The notes beneath the pieces were generated by a model, which worked only from the letters and a program-made list of their open reading frames with translations, was not told the DNA's origin and ran no database searches. A stretch of 50,043 bases of DNA from assembly GCA_025462645.1 (NCBI GenBank), contig JAOAPB010000041.1:1-50043 (forward strand), written 5' to 3'. The translations under genes were made by a program, and so were the position numbers. The DNA is from Edaphobacter sp. (GTDB lineage Bacteria > Acidobacteriota > Terriglobia > Terriglobales > Acidobacteriaceae). Below are positions 9,343 to 18,683 of the stretch, piece by piece. Numbering within the stretch: position 1 is the stretch's first letter; each line of letters starts with the position of its first letter.

Positions 9343-10050
9343 ATGATTAAAGCTGCGAAGAAATCCTCTAATAGCGCCGTTGCAGTATCGCCGATCCGAA
9401 TCGTCGTGGCCGACGATCACCCGGTCGTGCGTTTTGGCGTAAGGAATATGCTGGAAAATGAGCCCGGCTTTGAAGTAGTGGGGGAGGCGGAGGATGGCAA
9501 TGCTGCGATCACGCAGACGCTTGAACTCGAGCCGGATATTCTGCTGCTCGATCTGCTGATGCCGCGCTTACCCGGCCTGGAGGCCATGCGGGCGATCATG
9601 AGCAAGTCGCCACGGGTGAAGATTATTCTCCTGACAAGCACTATCTCGACCCAACAGGTTATTGAGGCACTCCAGATTGGGGCTCGTGGCATCGTGCTGA
9701 AGGATGCGGTGGTCGGTGATCTGTCGAAGTCCCTGCGCGCAGTGCTCTCCGGCGATTATTGGATTGGCGGAGAGCGGGTCGTGAATCTGGTGACAGCGCT
9801 GAATGAGTTGATGAAAGAGGCTGCCTCAGTACCGGAGCGGAAGACCTATGGGCTGACACCACGGGAATTGGAAGTAGTAACCTGCATCGTCGAGGGCTGC
9901 AGCAACAAGGATGTCGCGAAGCAGTTCTCGATCAGCGAGGAGACGGTGAAGCGCCATCTCTCGAATATCTTCGACAAGACGGGTATATCGACACGGCTCG
10001 AGCTCGCATTGTTTGCGATTGCGCATAAGCTGGTGATACTCGGCAATTAG
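9343..10050 (+). CDS. NarL/FixJ-family two-component response regulator
   Basis: A 235-residue transcription factor. The receiver domain has Asp24-Asp25 and phospho-acceptor Asp70 (ILLLDLLMPRLPG). The C-terminal LuxR-type helix-turn-helix is visible as LTPRELEVVTCIVEGCSNK and VAKQFSISEETVKRHLSNIF. The start at 9343 has a CAGGAG ribosome-binding site; a longer frame from 9247 would overlap the REC-HPt gene. It starts 28 bases after that gene on the same strand, so the two are probably co-transcribed and may be phosphorelay partners. Target genes are unknown. Confidence 0.92.
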   Translation: MIKAAKKSSNSAVAVSPIRIVVADDHPVVRFGVRNMLENEPGFEVVGEAEDGNAAITQTLELEPDILLLDLLMPRLPGLEAMRAIMSKSPRVKIILLTSTISTQQVIEALQIGARGIVLKDAVVGDLSKSLRAVLSGDYWIGGERVVNLVTALNELMKEAASVPERKTYGLTPRELEVVTCIVEGCSNKDVAKQFSISEETVKRHLSNIFDKTGISTRLELALFAIAHKLVILGN

Positions 10051-10108
10051 GCCCAGCAGTTCTCGATTCTCAGGCTATGAGCCTTCCCACCTTCGGTAAG
10101 ATGAAGGT

Positions 10109-11131
10109 ATGAGCGATTCCACGGATGCAGCGACGGTCGACTTACTGGTAATCGGTGCGGGGCCAACGGGGCTGGCCTGCGCGATTGAGGCGCAACGAGC
10201 GGGGTTTACCGCTCTACTTGTAGATAAGGGCTGTCTGTGCAACTCCTTGTTTCACTACCCCGCGAACATGACCTTCTTCACGACTCCGGAGCTGTTGGAG
10301 ATCGGAGACATCCCGTTCACCAGTCCGAACCAGAAACCAAATCGAAGTGAGGCGCTGGAGTACTACCGCAAAGTTGCGGAGCACTACAAGCTGGACGTGC
10401 GGCAGTATGAAAACGTCGAGCGCGTCCAGGGCAGCGGCGGAAGCTTCACGATCCATACGACAGACCGGTTTGCACGCACGCTAACGCACAGAGCCCGCAA
10501 ACTGGTTGTTGCGACGGGATACTACGACCTGCCGAACTACCTTGGGATTCCAGGTGAAGACCTTAGCAAGGTGAAGCACTACTACGATGAGCCGCACCCA
10601 TTCTATGGGTTGGATGTAGTGGTGATCGGCGGAAAAAACTCGGCGGCCATCGCCGCTCTCGATCTATGGCGTCATGGCGCACGGGTAACGCTTGTGCATC
10701 GCAACGCCGAGATGCATCGCCATGTGAAGTACTGGATTCTTCCGGATATCAACAATCGCATAAAGAACGGCGAGGTCACCGCCTACTTCAACAGCAACGT
10801 GACGCAGATCTCCGAGGATGACGTTACGCTCTCCACACCTGAGGGAACGGTAACGATTCCGAATCATTTTGTGTTTGCGCTGACGGGATACCACCCGGAC
10901 TTCGGTTTTATCGAGCAGCTGGGCGTGAAGCTCGATGAGAATAACGATCGCTGCCCGGTATGCGATCCGTCTACGCTCGAGAGCAACGTCCCGGGAATCT
11001 ATCTGGCGGGGGTAATCGTCGCCGGCGAGCGGACGAACGAGATCTTCATCGAGAATGGGCGGTTCCACGGACAGTTGATTGCAGCCGACCTGCGAGAAAA
11101 AGCCGCCGATCGTCTCGTCGGCACGCGCTAG
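10109..11131 (+). CDS. ypdA: YpdA-family NAD(P)H-dependent (bacillithiol) disulfide reductase
   Basis: A 340-residue FAD/NAD(P)-binding flavoprotein. Seen: an N-terminal FAD Rossmann motif (VIGAGPTGLACA), the YpdA hallmark region with CLCNSLFHYPANMTFF and PFTSPNQKPNR, a second dinucleotide site (VVVIGGKNSAAIAAL), and a C-terminal substrate-side region with ALTGYHPDF and YLAGVIVAGERTNEIFIENG. Members in Firmicutes reduce bacillithiol disulfide. In this lineage the thiol is inferred, not shown. It converges on the ABC permease gene, and the two coding regions overlap by 4 bases. Confidence 0.85.
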   Translation: MSDSTDAATVDLLVIGAGPTGLACAIEAQRAGFTALLVDKGCLCNSLFHYPANMTFFTTPELLEIGDIPFTSPNQKPNRSEALEYYRKVAEHYKLDVRQYENVERVQGSGGSFTIHTTDRFARTLTHRARKLVVATGYYDLPNYLGIPGEDLSKVKHYYDEPHPFYGLDVVVIGGKNSAAIAALDLWRHGARVTLVHRNAEMHRHVKYWILPDINNRIKNGEVTAYFNSNVTQISEDDVTLSTPEGTVTIPNHFVFALTGYHPDFGFIEQLGVKLDENNDRCPVCDPSTLESNVPGIYLAGVIVAGERTNEIFIENGRFHGQLIAADLREKAADRLVGTR

Positions 11132-12009
11132 CTGAGGACGCGACGAAGAAAGCCCTTGATACCCAACCAAGTCAGCAGCCCGAGGAAGAACGTAAGCATG
11201 GTGAGGATCAGTGCTTGTGGCATGTGGGGAAGCGCCGGAGTCAAGGCCGAGCGCAGGCCTTCGCTCATATAGACGATGGGATTTACGAGAACACCCAGCT
11301 GGAGCCAGCGAATGTGGCTTAGTGCGGCCCATGGATAGTAGACGCAGCCGAGAAACGTGATGGGCATGACCACGACGCCGAAGATGAGACCGATCTGCTG
11401 TGGCTTGACGCTGGTACCAATGGTAAGGCCGAGCGCTCCCGAGGTAAGGCTGGCCAGGATAAGAACCAGGATAAGGTAGGGCCAGTTACTGACATGGGCG
11501 ACGACCGGGGTGGTCGGGATGTAGTAGGCCATGGGGAAGACCACAGCGGCGGCGATCACGCTTTGCACCGCCGAGAAGCACATCTTCTCGATGGCTACGG
11601 CGGCCACTGGCAGCGGGCACATCACGCGATCGTCGATCTCGCGGGTGACGCCAAACTCCTGCGCAAGAGGAAGCGCAACCGCGGCGATCCCGCTGAACAT
11701 GATGGCTACCGCCATGAGGCCGGGAAGAAGAACCGTGCTGAAGCTGGAACCAGCCATAGCGGCAGTGGGATTCATCGAGGCGCTATCGTTCATGTGCGGC
11801 ATGATGAAGGTAAAGACGAAGAGAAAGAGCAGCGGGTTCATGCAGACGCGGATGACGAAGGGAAAAAGTTCGCGCCGCAGGACATGCAGATCGCGCAGGA
11901 ATAGCCCCGTAAAAGCGCGGGCGTATTGCATCATCCTCGAGCCTTCCGTATGGCGGCTGATGCCGTGTTGCGTCGTCTCCATCTGCGTCGTTTGCGTCGT
12001 TTGAGTCAT
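11128..12009 (-). CDS. ABC-2 type transporter permease
   Basis: A 293-residue permease with about six membrane segments, of the daunorubicin/NodJ-like ABC-2 export class. Typical elements are FIMPHMNDS, SSFSTVLLPGLMAVAIMFSGI, an EIDDRVMCPLPVAAVAIEK stretch and a conserved PITFLGCVYYPW. It starts 13 bases after the ATPase gene and so forms a transporter with it. The N-terminus is repetitive (MTQTTQTTQMETTQ, from ACG/CAA codon repeats), so the true start could be at MET10 or the MMQYARAF site. The substrate is unknown. Confidence 0.88.
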   Translation of the reverse strand: MTQTTQTTQMETTQHGISRHTEGSRMMQYARAFTGLFLRDLHVLRRELFPFVIRVCMNPLLFLFVFTFIMPHMNDSASMNPTAAMAGSSFSTVLLPGLMAVAIMFSGIAAVALPLAQEFGVTREIDDRVMCPLPVAAVAIEKMCFSAVQSVIAAAVVFPMAYYIPTTPVVAHVSNWPYLILVLILASLTSGALGLTIGTSVKPQQIGLIFGVVVMPITFLGCVYYPWAALSHIRWLQLGVLVNPIVYMSEGLRSALTPALPHMPQALILTMLTFFLGLLTWLGIKGFLRRVLS

Positions 12010-12022
12010 GGGTATGCCTCGG

Positions 12023-12979
12023 TTACTCGCGAAGGTCTCTGCCGGTGAGCCTGATGAAGACGGTCTCGAGGCTGGTTTCAGTAATGGTCAGATCGCGGAG
12101 ACCATAGGGGTTCGCAACCCGGACGACCTCCGCCAAAAGGCCCTCCGCCCCCTCGGCAAAGAGGCGTACGCCCTTCGATGTCGTCTCTACGCCTGACACG
12201 CCGGATCTCTTCTGCAACTCCTCGACAAGTACAGGAATATTCTTGTTGTCGCGGAGATCGAGCTCGTAGACGCGCTGCGCCCCGACAGAGCTCTTGAGGG
12301 CAGCAGGCGTGTCCTCGACCAGAATCTTTCCATGGTCGATAATCGCGACGCGATCGCAAAGCTCGTCCGCCTCCTCCATGTAATGCGTGGTCAGCACGAC
12401 AGTAATTCCCTCTTCGCGCAAGCCCCGCACGGCCTCCCACATCGCGATCCGGCTCTGCGGATCGAGTCCGGCACTTGGTTCGTCGAGGAAGAGCACCTTG
12501 GGGTGGTGGGCGATGGCACGGGCGATCTGGACGCGTTGCGCGAGGCCACCGGAGAGCTGCGCAGGATAGGCGCTGGCGCGCTCTGTCAGGTGGAACTGGG
12601 CGAGGAGCTGATCGGTCCTCCGCTTTGCCTCTGCTCGAGAGAAGCCGAAGTAGAGGCAGTGGAAGTGGATATTTTCAAAGATGGTGCAGGCACGGTCGAG
12701 CGTGTTGTACTGCGGCACGACCCCGATACACCGGCGGGCCATCGAGGGGGCGGCAACCACATCGATACCCGCAATACGTACCTTGCCGGCGGTCGGCAGT
12801 GCGCGGGTGGTGCAGATGCTGATGGTGGTGGTTTTGCCTGCGCCATTGGGACCGAGCAAGCCGTAGAGCTCGCCGGCACGGACATTGAGGTCAATGCCAT
12901 CCACGGCAACGACACGCTGCTTGCCGTCATATACCTTCCGCAGGCCTTGCAACTCAACAATCACTGATGCTCCCTGCAC
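12023..12979 (-). CDS. ABC transporter ATP-binding protein (drug-export type)
   Basis: A 318-residue ATPase that powers the adjacent permease. Seen: Walker A GPNGAGKTT, Q-loop VVPQYNTL, signature LSGGLAQRVQIARA, Walker B VLFLDEPSAGLDP and switch His in LTTHYMEEADELCDR. The C-terminal region after about residue 230 is the DUF4162-like extension common in drug and lipid exporter ATPases. It lies downstream of the RND adaptor gene with a 28-base gap, in a run of five minus-strand genes. Confidence 0.92.
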   Translation of the reverse strand: MQGASVIVELQGLRKVYDGKQRVVAVDGIDLNVRAGELYGLLGPNGAGKTTTISICTTRALPTAGKVRIAGIDVVAAPSMARRCIGVVPQYNTLDRACTIFENIHFHCLYFGFSRAEAKRRTDQLLAQFHLTERASAYPAQLSGGLAQRVQIARAIAHHPKVLFLDEPSAGLDPQSRIAMWEAVRGLREEGITVVLTTHYMEEADELCDRVAIIDHGKILVEDTPAALKSSVGAQRVYELDLRDNKNIPVLVEELQKRSGVSGVETTSKGVRLFAEGAEGLLAEVVRVANPYGLRDLTITETSLETVFIRLTGRDLRE

Positions 12980-13007
12980 ATAATCTTATAAGAGTGGCTA
13001 GGGGAGG

Positions 13008-14216
13008 CTACTGTTGCATATTCGGCTGAACCTTCACGCCATCGTAAACCGAGTCTCCGGGGCTGAGCACCACGACATCTCCTGGTTTCAGGCCGCTCAC
13101 AACCTCGGTTGCAGTACCAAGGTCACGACCAAGGACAATCGCGCGGAAGTGGGCCACATTCTCGCTGTCGAGTACAACAGCCTGAGGACCAGCCATCCGG
13201 ATCACAAGGGCATTGGCCGGGAGCAAAACAGGAGCCGCCTCGCTGCCATGAGGCAGATCGAAGATGACTGTGGCATACATGCCGGGCAGGATGCGGCCGT
13301 CGTTCTTCAGGTCCACCTCGACCAGCAGCGTTCGCGTTCCCGGGTCGATGCTCTGGCTCGTCCGGGCGATAGTGCCGGTGTAGACCTGTCCCGGCAGCTC
13401 GCGGAACGTAACCTTAGCGACGTGACCGGTGATGAGTCCAACAAAGTTGGACTGCGGCACGCTGGCGAAGACGCGGATCTTGTCCGCCTGACCGATCGTG
13501 AACATCTGGGTAACGCCGGTCTGGCTGCCGGAGCTGATCAGCGAGCCGTTATCAATGGCCCGGGAGAGGATGACTCCGTCGAAGGGCGCCGTGACGCGAG
13601 CGAACGAAGCCTGTTCGGTGAGACTCCTGACGTTGGCCTCGCCAGCGGCGATATTGGCCTGTGCGGCGGCTACGTTGGCGGTATCCGCTCCAGCCTGGGC
13701 GTGTCTCTGGTCAGCGTCCTGTTTGGAGACGACGCCTGAACTGACGAGACTCTGCCAGCGCTGGTCGGTGACCGTCGAGAGTACAGAGTTAGCCTGGGCT
13801 TGGGCGAGCTGCGCCTTCAGCTGGGCCACAGTTGCCTTCGCCTGCATCAGCGCCTGTGCGGTCTGAGGATCGTCGATGACGGCCAGCAGTTGTCCCTTGC
13901 GAACATGATCACCGATATCGACATACCTTGCCTTCACATAGCCGGAGGTACGGGCGTAGATGGTCGTCTGTTCAAAGGCCTGCACGCTTGCGGAGATCTC
14001 CAGGTGGCCGCCGGTTTGGGCAGACTTCAGCCGGGTAGCGAGAACGATCGGAGGGCCCGCCGCGGCCTGCGCTTCCACACGCAACTCGTCTCTCTGCCGC
14101 AGCTTCGGCAGCAGGAACAGGATGCCAACGACGATGAGAACCAGAAAAAACGCCACCGCCCCGACATAGGGTCTGCGGTTGGAGTGTTGAGGGTCGGTTT
14201 GCATGGTCTGCGTCAT
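13008..14216 (-). CDS. RND efflux periplasmic adaptor (membrane fusion protein)
   Basis: A 402-residue HlyD/AcrA-type adaptor linking an inner-membrane RND pump to an outer-membrane channel. Seen: one N-terminal membrane anchor (VGAVAFFLVLIVVGILFLL), a lipoyl half-motif with VKARYVDIGDHVRKGQLLAVID, a coiled-coil hairpin rich in Ala/Gln (about residues 120-200), the second lipoyl half (ARVTAPFDGVILSRAIDNGSL) and beta-barrel and membrane-proximal domains. It begins 27 bases downstream of the RND pump gene. No TolC-type channel gene is in the window. Confidence 0.92.
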   Translation of the reverse strand: MTQTMQTDPQHSNRRPYVGAVAFFLVLIVVGILFLLPKLRQRDELRVEAQAAAGPPIVLATRLKSAQTGGHLEISASVQAFEQTTIYARTSGYVKARYVDIGDHVRKGQLLAVIDDPQTAQALMQAKATVAQLKAQLAQAQANSVLSTVTDQRWQSLVSSGVVSKQDADQRHAQAGADTANVAAAQANIAAGEANVRSLTEQASFARVTAPFDGVILSRAIDNGSLISSGSQTGVTQMFTIGQADKIRVFASVPQSNFVGLITGHVAKVTFRELPGQVYTGTIARTSQSIDPGTRTLLVEVDLKNDGRILPGMYATVIFDLPHGSEAAPVLLPANALVIRMAGPQAVVLDSENVAHFRAIVLGRDLGTATEVVSGLKPGDVVVLSPGDSVYDGVKVQPNMQQ

Positions 14217-14243
14217 CTTTCTTCTCTCATGGTACTGCGGGGA

Positions 14244-17200
14244 CTATTCAGGCACTTCTTCCATCTGCATCGTGGAGGGTTGATCTTTGCGGAGACGGCT
14301 GTAGATGATCGGCACGATCAGCAGCGTCGTAACGGTTGCGACCAGCAAACCACCGATGACGGCGCGGCCAAGCGGCGCATTCTGCTCACCGCCCTCACCC
14401 ATGCCGAGCGACATCGGCAACATGCCGATGATCATGGCAAGCGCCGTCATCAGTACCGGTCGAAGCCGTGTCGCGCCAGCCGAAGACGCTGCTTCGAGTG
14501 CGTTCATCCCGGCAGCTCGCTGGTCGTTCGCGAAGGTGACCATAAGGATGGAGTTCGCGGTTGCGACGCCGATCGTCATGATGGCGCCCATAAGCGAGGG
14601 CACACTGAACGTAGTTCCGCTCAGAAAGAGCATCCAGAGAATGCCGCACGCAGCGCCCGGAAGCGCCGTGAGGATGATGAAGGGATCAAGCCAGCTCTGG
14701 AAGTTGATGACCATCAGCAGATACACCAGCAGCACGGCGAAGATCATTCCCAGTCCGAGGCCCGTGAAGGATTCGTGCATACTCTTGACCTGGCCGCGCA
14801 CCGTGAGCTGCACGCCTGGCGGCAGCTGCTTGCGGTACTTGTCGAGGATGCGTTCGATGTCTGTCGAAACACCGCCAAGATCGCGACGGCGAACATTGAC
14901 GAACACGTCGAAGACAGGCTGCACGTTGTAGTGGTTCGTCACCGAGGGGCTCGTCGTGTGCTCTACCTGCGCCAGGTTATTCAGCAGTTGAGGAGAGATG
15001 CCTGCATTGCTCAGAGCGACAGCGGACGCAGAGCCTCCCGTGACGGGGATACTCTTCAACGCCTCGACTGAATCCATGCGGTACTGCGGTGTCTGCACGA
15101 CCACCGAGTAGTTGACCCCATTCTGTGGATTGAGCCAGTAGTTCGGCGTCGCCTGGCCACTACCAGCAAGCGCGTACAGCATGCTGTTGGCTACGCTGGA
15201 CTCCGTCAACCCGATAGTCTGGGCCCGGCTGCGATCGACATTCACGCGAAGCTCCGGTGCGTAGACGACCTGATTGATGTGGACATCGGTTGCACCGGGA
15301 ACACCGGCGACCTCCTGCCGGATCTTCTGCGCCAGTGCGTAGTTCTGGTAGAACTGCCTTCCGCTGATCTGAATGTCGATCGGCGCTGGCAAGCCGAAGT
15401 TCAGAATCTGGTTCACGATGTCCGACGCCTGGAAGTAGAACGTGACGTCCGGGTACTTCTGATTGAGCGCATCACGCAGCTTCTCCCGGTACTGCGGCGT
15501 GGGATGATGCTTCTCCGTAAGCGCGACGAGTATCTCGCCATCCTGCACGTCGGTAAGGCTTCCATCCCCGAAGGCGAGATTAAAACTGCCACTGGGGATG
15601 CCGATGTCATCGAGCACCATGGAGAGTTCATTGGCTGGGACGATCTCACGAATAGTCGCCTCCACCCGGCCGAAGATCTGTTCTACCTCTTCAATACGAG
15701 TGCCCGGAGGTGTGCGAACATGCAGCCGGAAGGTACCGGCATCGACATTCGGGAAGAAGTCCTGGCCGATAAAGGGGAGGAGGCATGCGGAGAGCGCCGC
15801 GAACAGAGCGAAGCAGCCGAGAGAGAAACCCGCATGAGCAAGCGCCCAATCGAGGGCCGCCCGGTATCGCGCCCGAAAACGTTCGAAGACACCGTTGAAG
15901 CGATAGTGAATCCGCCATATCCAGTTCGCCTTCGCGGGTGAGGCTGCATGGGTTCCCTCCTCATGCTCCTGGTACATCTCCACCTCGCTGGCCAGCAGGA
16001 ACTTGACCATCGTGGGAACCAGCGTGCGGGAGAGCAGATACGAGGCGAGCATGGCGAACACCACCGCCATGCCCAACGGAGTGAAGAGGCTCTTCGCCGC
16101 CCCGGAGAGGAACACCACCGGAACGAAGACGATGCAGATGGCCAGCGTCGAGACGAAGGCTGGAACGGCGATCTGCGCGGCTCCATCCAGGATCGCGGGC
16201 TCGATCTCCTTGCCCTGTCCCAGGTTGCGGTGAATGTTCTCGATCTCGACCGTGGCGTCGTCTACCAGGATGCCCACGGCAAGGCCAAGTCCGCCCAGGG
16301 TCATCGTGTTTAGCGTCTGCCCGAAGAGCTTCATCACGATGATCGATGTCAGAATCGACAGTGGAATCGAGACTGCCACGATCACCGTACTGCGCCAGCT
16401 GCCAAGGAAGAGCAGAATCATCAGCGCCGTAAGCGTGGCCGCAATGGCGGCCTCCTTCACCACGCCTTGCAGCGCCGCTCGCACAAAGATCGACTGGTCG
16501 AAGAGCAGCGTGATCTTCAGCTCAGGCGGCAGCCCCGCGGCGATCTTGGGCAGAGCAACCTTCACTCTTTGGACGATGTCGAGCGTGGAAGCGGAGGCGG
16601 CCTTCAAAATCGTCAGCAGCGCCGCTCGCTGGCCGTTGATGCGGACGATGTTCTGCTGAATCGAGAAGCCCTCGTGGACATGCGCCACATCGCGCATATA
16701 GACAATGGCCCCGTTGAAGTTTTTGATCGGCAGATCGTTCAGCTCTTCCAGCACCTGCGGACTGGCGTTGGTGCGGACGATGTAATCGGTCGTACCCACC
16801 TTCGCCGTACCGGCCGGGAGGATGAGGTTCTGCGCCGTGAGCGCCTGCACCACGTCGGTAGGCGACAGACCCTTCGAATACAACTGACCCAGGTCGAGGT
16901 CCACCATGATCTGCCGAGCCTTACCCCCGTAGGGCGAGGGCACCTGCGCCCCCTGCACGGTGGCCAGTTGCGTGCGCACGAAGTTCAACCCGAGGTCGTA
17001 GAGGTCGGACTCCGACAACTTGTCGCTCGAGAGAACCGCCTGCAGAATCGGCACATTCGACGCGCTGAACTGCAGAACGAACGGTGGCGTCGTTCCCGGC
17101 GGAAGCACGCGCAGGATCGTCTGACTGACGGCTGTGACCTGAGCGACCGCCGCTTCAATCTTGGCTCCGGGTTGGAAGAAGACCTTGATGATGGAGATGC

Positions 17201-17462
17201 CGCTGACCGACTGCGACTCGATATGCTCGATGTCGTTTACCGCCGTCGTCATCGCTCGTTCGCTGATGGTGGTGAAGCGCTTCTCCATCTCGTCCGGGCT
17301 GGTGCCGGAGTAGGTCCAGATGACCGTGACAACCGGAATGTCGATGGTGGGAAAGATGTCCGTGCTCATCGTCTCGATGCTGACGATGCCCATCACCAGG
17401 ATCAGCACTGCCATGACGACGAAGGTGTACGGTCGCCGCAGTGCCAGTCTAACAATCCACAT
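14244..17462 (-). CDS. RND-family multidrug efflux permease (HAE1/AcrB-MdtB type)
   Basis: A 1072-residue inner-membrane proton-driven pump. Seen: N-terminal TM1 (YTFVVMAVLILVMGIVSI), the periplasmic IFPTIDIPVVTV stretch, the proton-relay Asp pair in TM4 (GILVDDATVEIENIHRN), a loop between TM6 and TM7 with a charged insert, and a duplicated second half ending in the MSLGMGEGGEQNAPLGRA motif. Length matches the family. It lies 79 bases downstream of the MDR oxidoreductase gene, probably in one transcript with it. The substrate is unknown. Confidence 0.95.
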   Translation of the reverse strand: MWIVRLALRRPYTFVVMAVLILVMGIVSIETMSTDIFPTIDIPVVTVIWTYSGTSPDEMEKRFTTISERAMTTAVNDIEHIESQSVSGISIIKVFFQPGAKIEAAVAQVTAVSQTILRVLPPGTTPPFVLQFSASNVPILQAVLSSDKLSESDLYDLGLNFVRTQLATVQGAQVPSPYGGKARQIMVDLDLGQLYSKGLSPTDVVQALTAQNLILPAGTAKVGTTDYIVRTNASPQVLEELNDLPIKNFNGAIVYMRDVAHVHEGFSIQQNIVRINGQRAALLTILKAASASTLDIVQRVKVALPKIAAGLPPELKITLLFDQSIFVRAALQGVVKEAAIAATLTALMILLFLGSWRSTVIVAVSIPLSILTSIIVMKLFGQTLNTMTLGGLGLAVGILVDDATVEIENIHRNLGQGKEIEPAILDGAAQIAVPAFVSTLAICIVFVPVVFLSGAAKSLFTPLGMAVVFAMLASYLLSRTLVPTMVKFLLASEVEMYQEHEEGTHAASPAKANWIWRIHYRFNGVFERFRARYRAALDWALAHAGFSLGCFALFAALSACLLPFIGQDFFPNVDAGTFRLHVRTPPGTRIEEVEQIFGRVEATIREIVPANELSMVLDDIGIPSGSFNLAFGDGSLTDVQDGEILVALTEKHHPTPQYREKLRDALNQKYPDVTFYFQASDIVNQILNFGLPAPIDIQISGRQFYQNYALAQKIRQEVAGVPGATDVHINQVVYAPELRVNVDRSRAQTIGLTESSVANSMLYALAGSGQATPNYWLNPQNGVNYSVVVQTPQYRMDSVEALKSIPVTGGSASAVALSNAGISPQLLNNLAQVEHTTSPSVTNHYNVQPVFDVFVNVRRRDLGGVSTDIERILDKYRKQLPPGVQLTVRGQVKSMHESFTGLGLGMIFAVLLVYLLMVINFQSWLDPFIILTALPGAACGILWMLFLSGTTFSVPSLMGAIMTIGVATANSILMVTFANDQRAAGMNALEAASSAGATRLRPVLMTALAMIIGMLPMSLGMGEGGEQNAPLGRAVIGGLLVATVTTLLIVPIIYSRLRKDQPSTMQMEEVPE

Positions 17463-17541
17463 ATCAGTTCCTTCTCGTGGTAAGTGCCAGGAGTCTTATG
17501 ACGATGAGTTAGCTTTTATTGTTTCATGGGCGAAGCCAGGT

Positions 17542-18570
17542 CTACGCCACGCGGATCACAATCTTGCCGAAGTGCGATGCCGATTGCATGAGGAGAAAGG
17601 CCTCGCGCGCCTGATCCAGAGCGAAGATGCGATCGATGACGGGGTGTAGCGCGGCTTTTGTAATGGCCGCATTCATTTGTTCGAACATCGCACGAGAGCC
17701 GACGTAGATGCCCTGCACGCGGAGCTGCTTGTGCAGGATGGGGGTGATGGCGAGCGACTCCGATACGGAGCCCCCCGAGAGCACGCCGATCTGCGCAACC
17801 ATCCCCCCGACCCGTGCAGCCCGTAGCGATTGGCCCAGAGTTCCTGCACCGCCGACCTCGATAATGCGGTCTACACCCGCGCCATCGGTAACTTCGGCGA
17901 CCCATTTGGACCAGTCCGGCCGCTCTCTGTAGTTGCAGCCCGCGCTAAGCCCCAGGGAGTACGCGCGAGCCAGCTTCTCTTCGCTCGACGACGTGCCAAT
18001 CACCCTCGCGCCCAGCAGCCTCGCGAACTGCAGTGCGAAGAGGGAGACGCCCCCCGTCCCCTGAATCAGGATCGTCTCGCCGGACTCCGCTGGACGGGCC
18101 GGATCTCCACCATGGTGCAGCGCGTTCCAGGCTGTGACCCCCGCGCACGGCAGCGTCGCAGCCTCCTCATAGCTCAAATGTTCGGGGAACCGGACGACGC
18201 CATCCTGATGCAGGAGCACGTATTCAGCCAGCATCCCATCGACATCCCCTCCAAGGGCAGCCTTGGACTTCTCCGCGTTCGGCGGCCCATCGATCCAGTG
18301 CTGCATGAAGATCCCGCAGACACGATAGCCGACCTCGACCCGGCTGACCCCTTCGCCAACCGCGACGATCTCCCCCGCCCCATCCGAGCAAGGGATACGG
18401 GGAAGCGCCATCTTCGGGTTATAGAGGCCCTTCACCACCATCAGATCGCGGTAGTTGAGCGACACCGCATGGACCTTGATAAGCACCATATCCGGCGCGA
18501 TCCGCGGGTCGGGAAGTTCTATAAGCTGCAGATGTTCTAAGCCGAACTGTGTCACTGAACAGGCAAGCAT
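17542..18570 (-). CDS. Zinc-free MDR-family NAD(P)-dependent oxidoreductase (quinone reductase-like)
   Basis: A 342-residue medium-chain dehydrogenase/reductase. Seen: a GroES-like N-terminal domain (VSLNYRDLMVVKG, PCSDGAGEIVAVGEGV), a nucleotide-binding Rossmann motif GTGGVSLFALQFAR, and IGVLSGG later in the fold. The usual catalytic Cys-His zinc pattern of alcohol dehydrogenases is missing, and VSLNYRD is typical of quinone oxidoreductase-like members. It is the first gene of the minus-strand export block and has a perfect 27-bp dyad about 60 bases upstream, suggesting repressor control and a detoxification role. Confidence 0.85.
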   Translation of the reverse strand: MLACSVTQFGLEHLQLIELPDPRIAPDMVLIKVHAVSLNYRDLMVVKGLYNPKMALPRIPCSDGAGEIVAVGEGVSRVEVGYRVCGIFMQHWIDGPPNAEKSKAALGGDVDGMLAEYVLLHQDGVVRFPEHLSYEEAATLPCAGVTAWNALHHGGDPARPAESGETILIQGTGGVSLFALQFARLLGARVIGTSSSEEKLARAYSLGLSAGCNYRERPDWSKWVAEVTDGAGVDRIIEVGGAGTLGQSLRAARVGGMVAQIGVLSGGSVSESLAITPILHKQLRVQGIYVGSRAMFEQMNAAITKAALHPVIDRIFALDQAREAFLLMQSASHFGKIVIRVA

Positions 18571-18630
18571 GGCACTCTCTCTTTATTTTTAATAATGCTC
18601 GCTAAGAATGCACGACAAGGCTTCTGTCGC

Positions 18631-18657
18631 AAAGCTATATAGCATCTATATAGCTTT
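18631..18657. promoter_or_regulatory. Perfect 11-bp dyad (operator candidate) upstream of the MDR/efflux block
   Basis: Arms AAAGCTATATA (18631-18641) and TATATAGCTTT (18647-18657) flank the 5-base spacer GCATC. The dyad lies between the divergent MDR oxidoreductase (start 18570) and the small coiled-coil gene (start 18684), in an A+T-rich island. Its size and symmetry fit a site for a dimeric repressor (TetR, MarR, PadR or HxlR type). No regulator gene is adjacent. The tract lacks the T-run expected of a terminator. Confidence 0.6.
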
Positions 18658-18683
18658 TAGACGCAGCAGCGTAGAATGAGCAT

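Noticed and set aside
16467..17483. Plus-strand Arg/His-rich frame opposite the RND pump
   Set aside because: Composition shadow of the RND gene.
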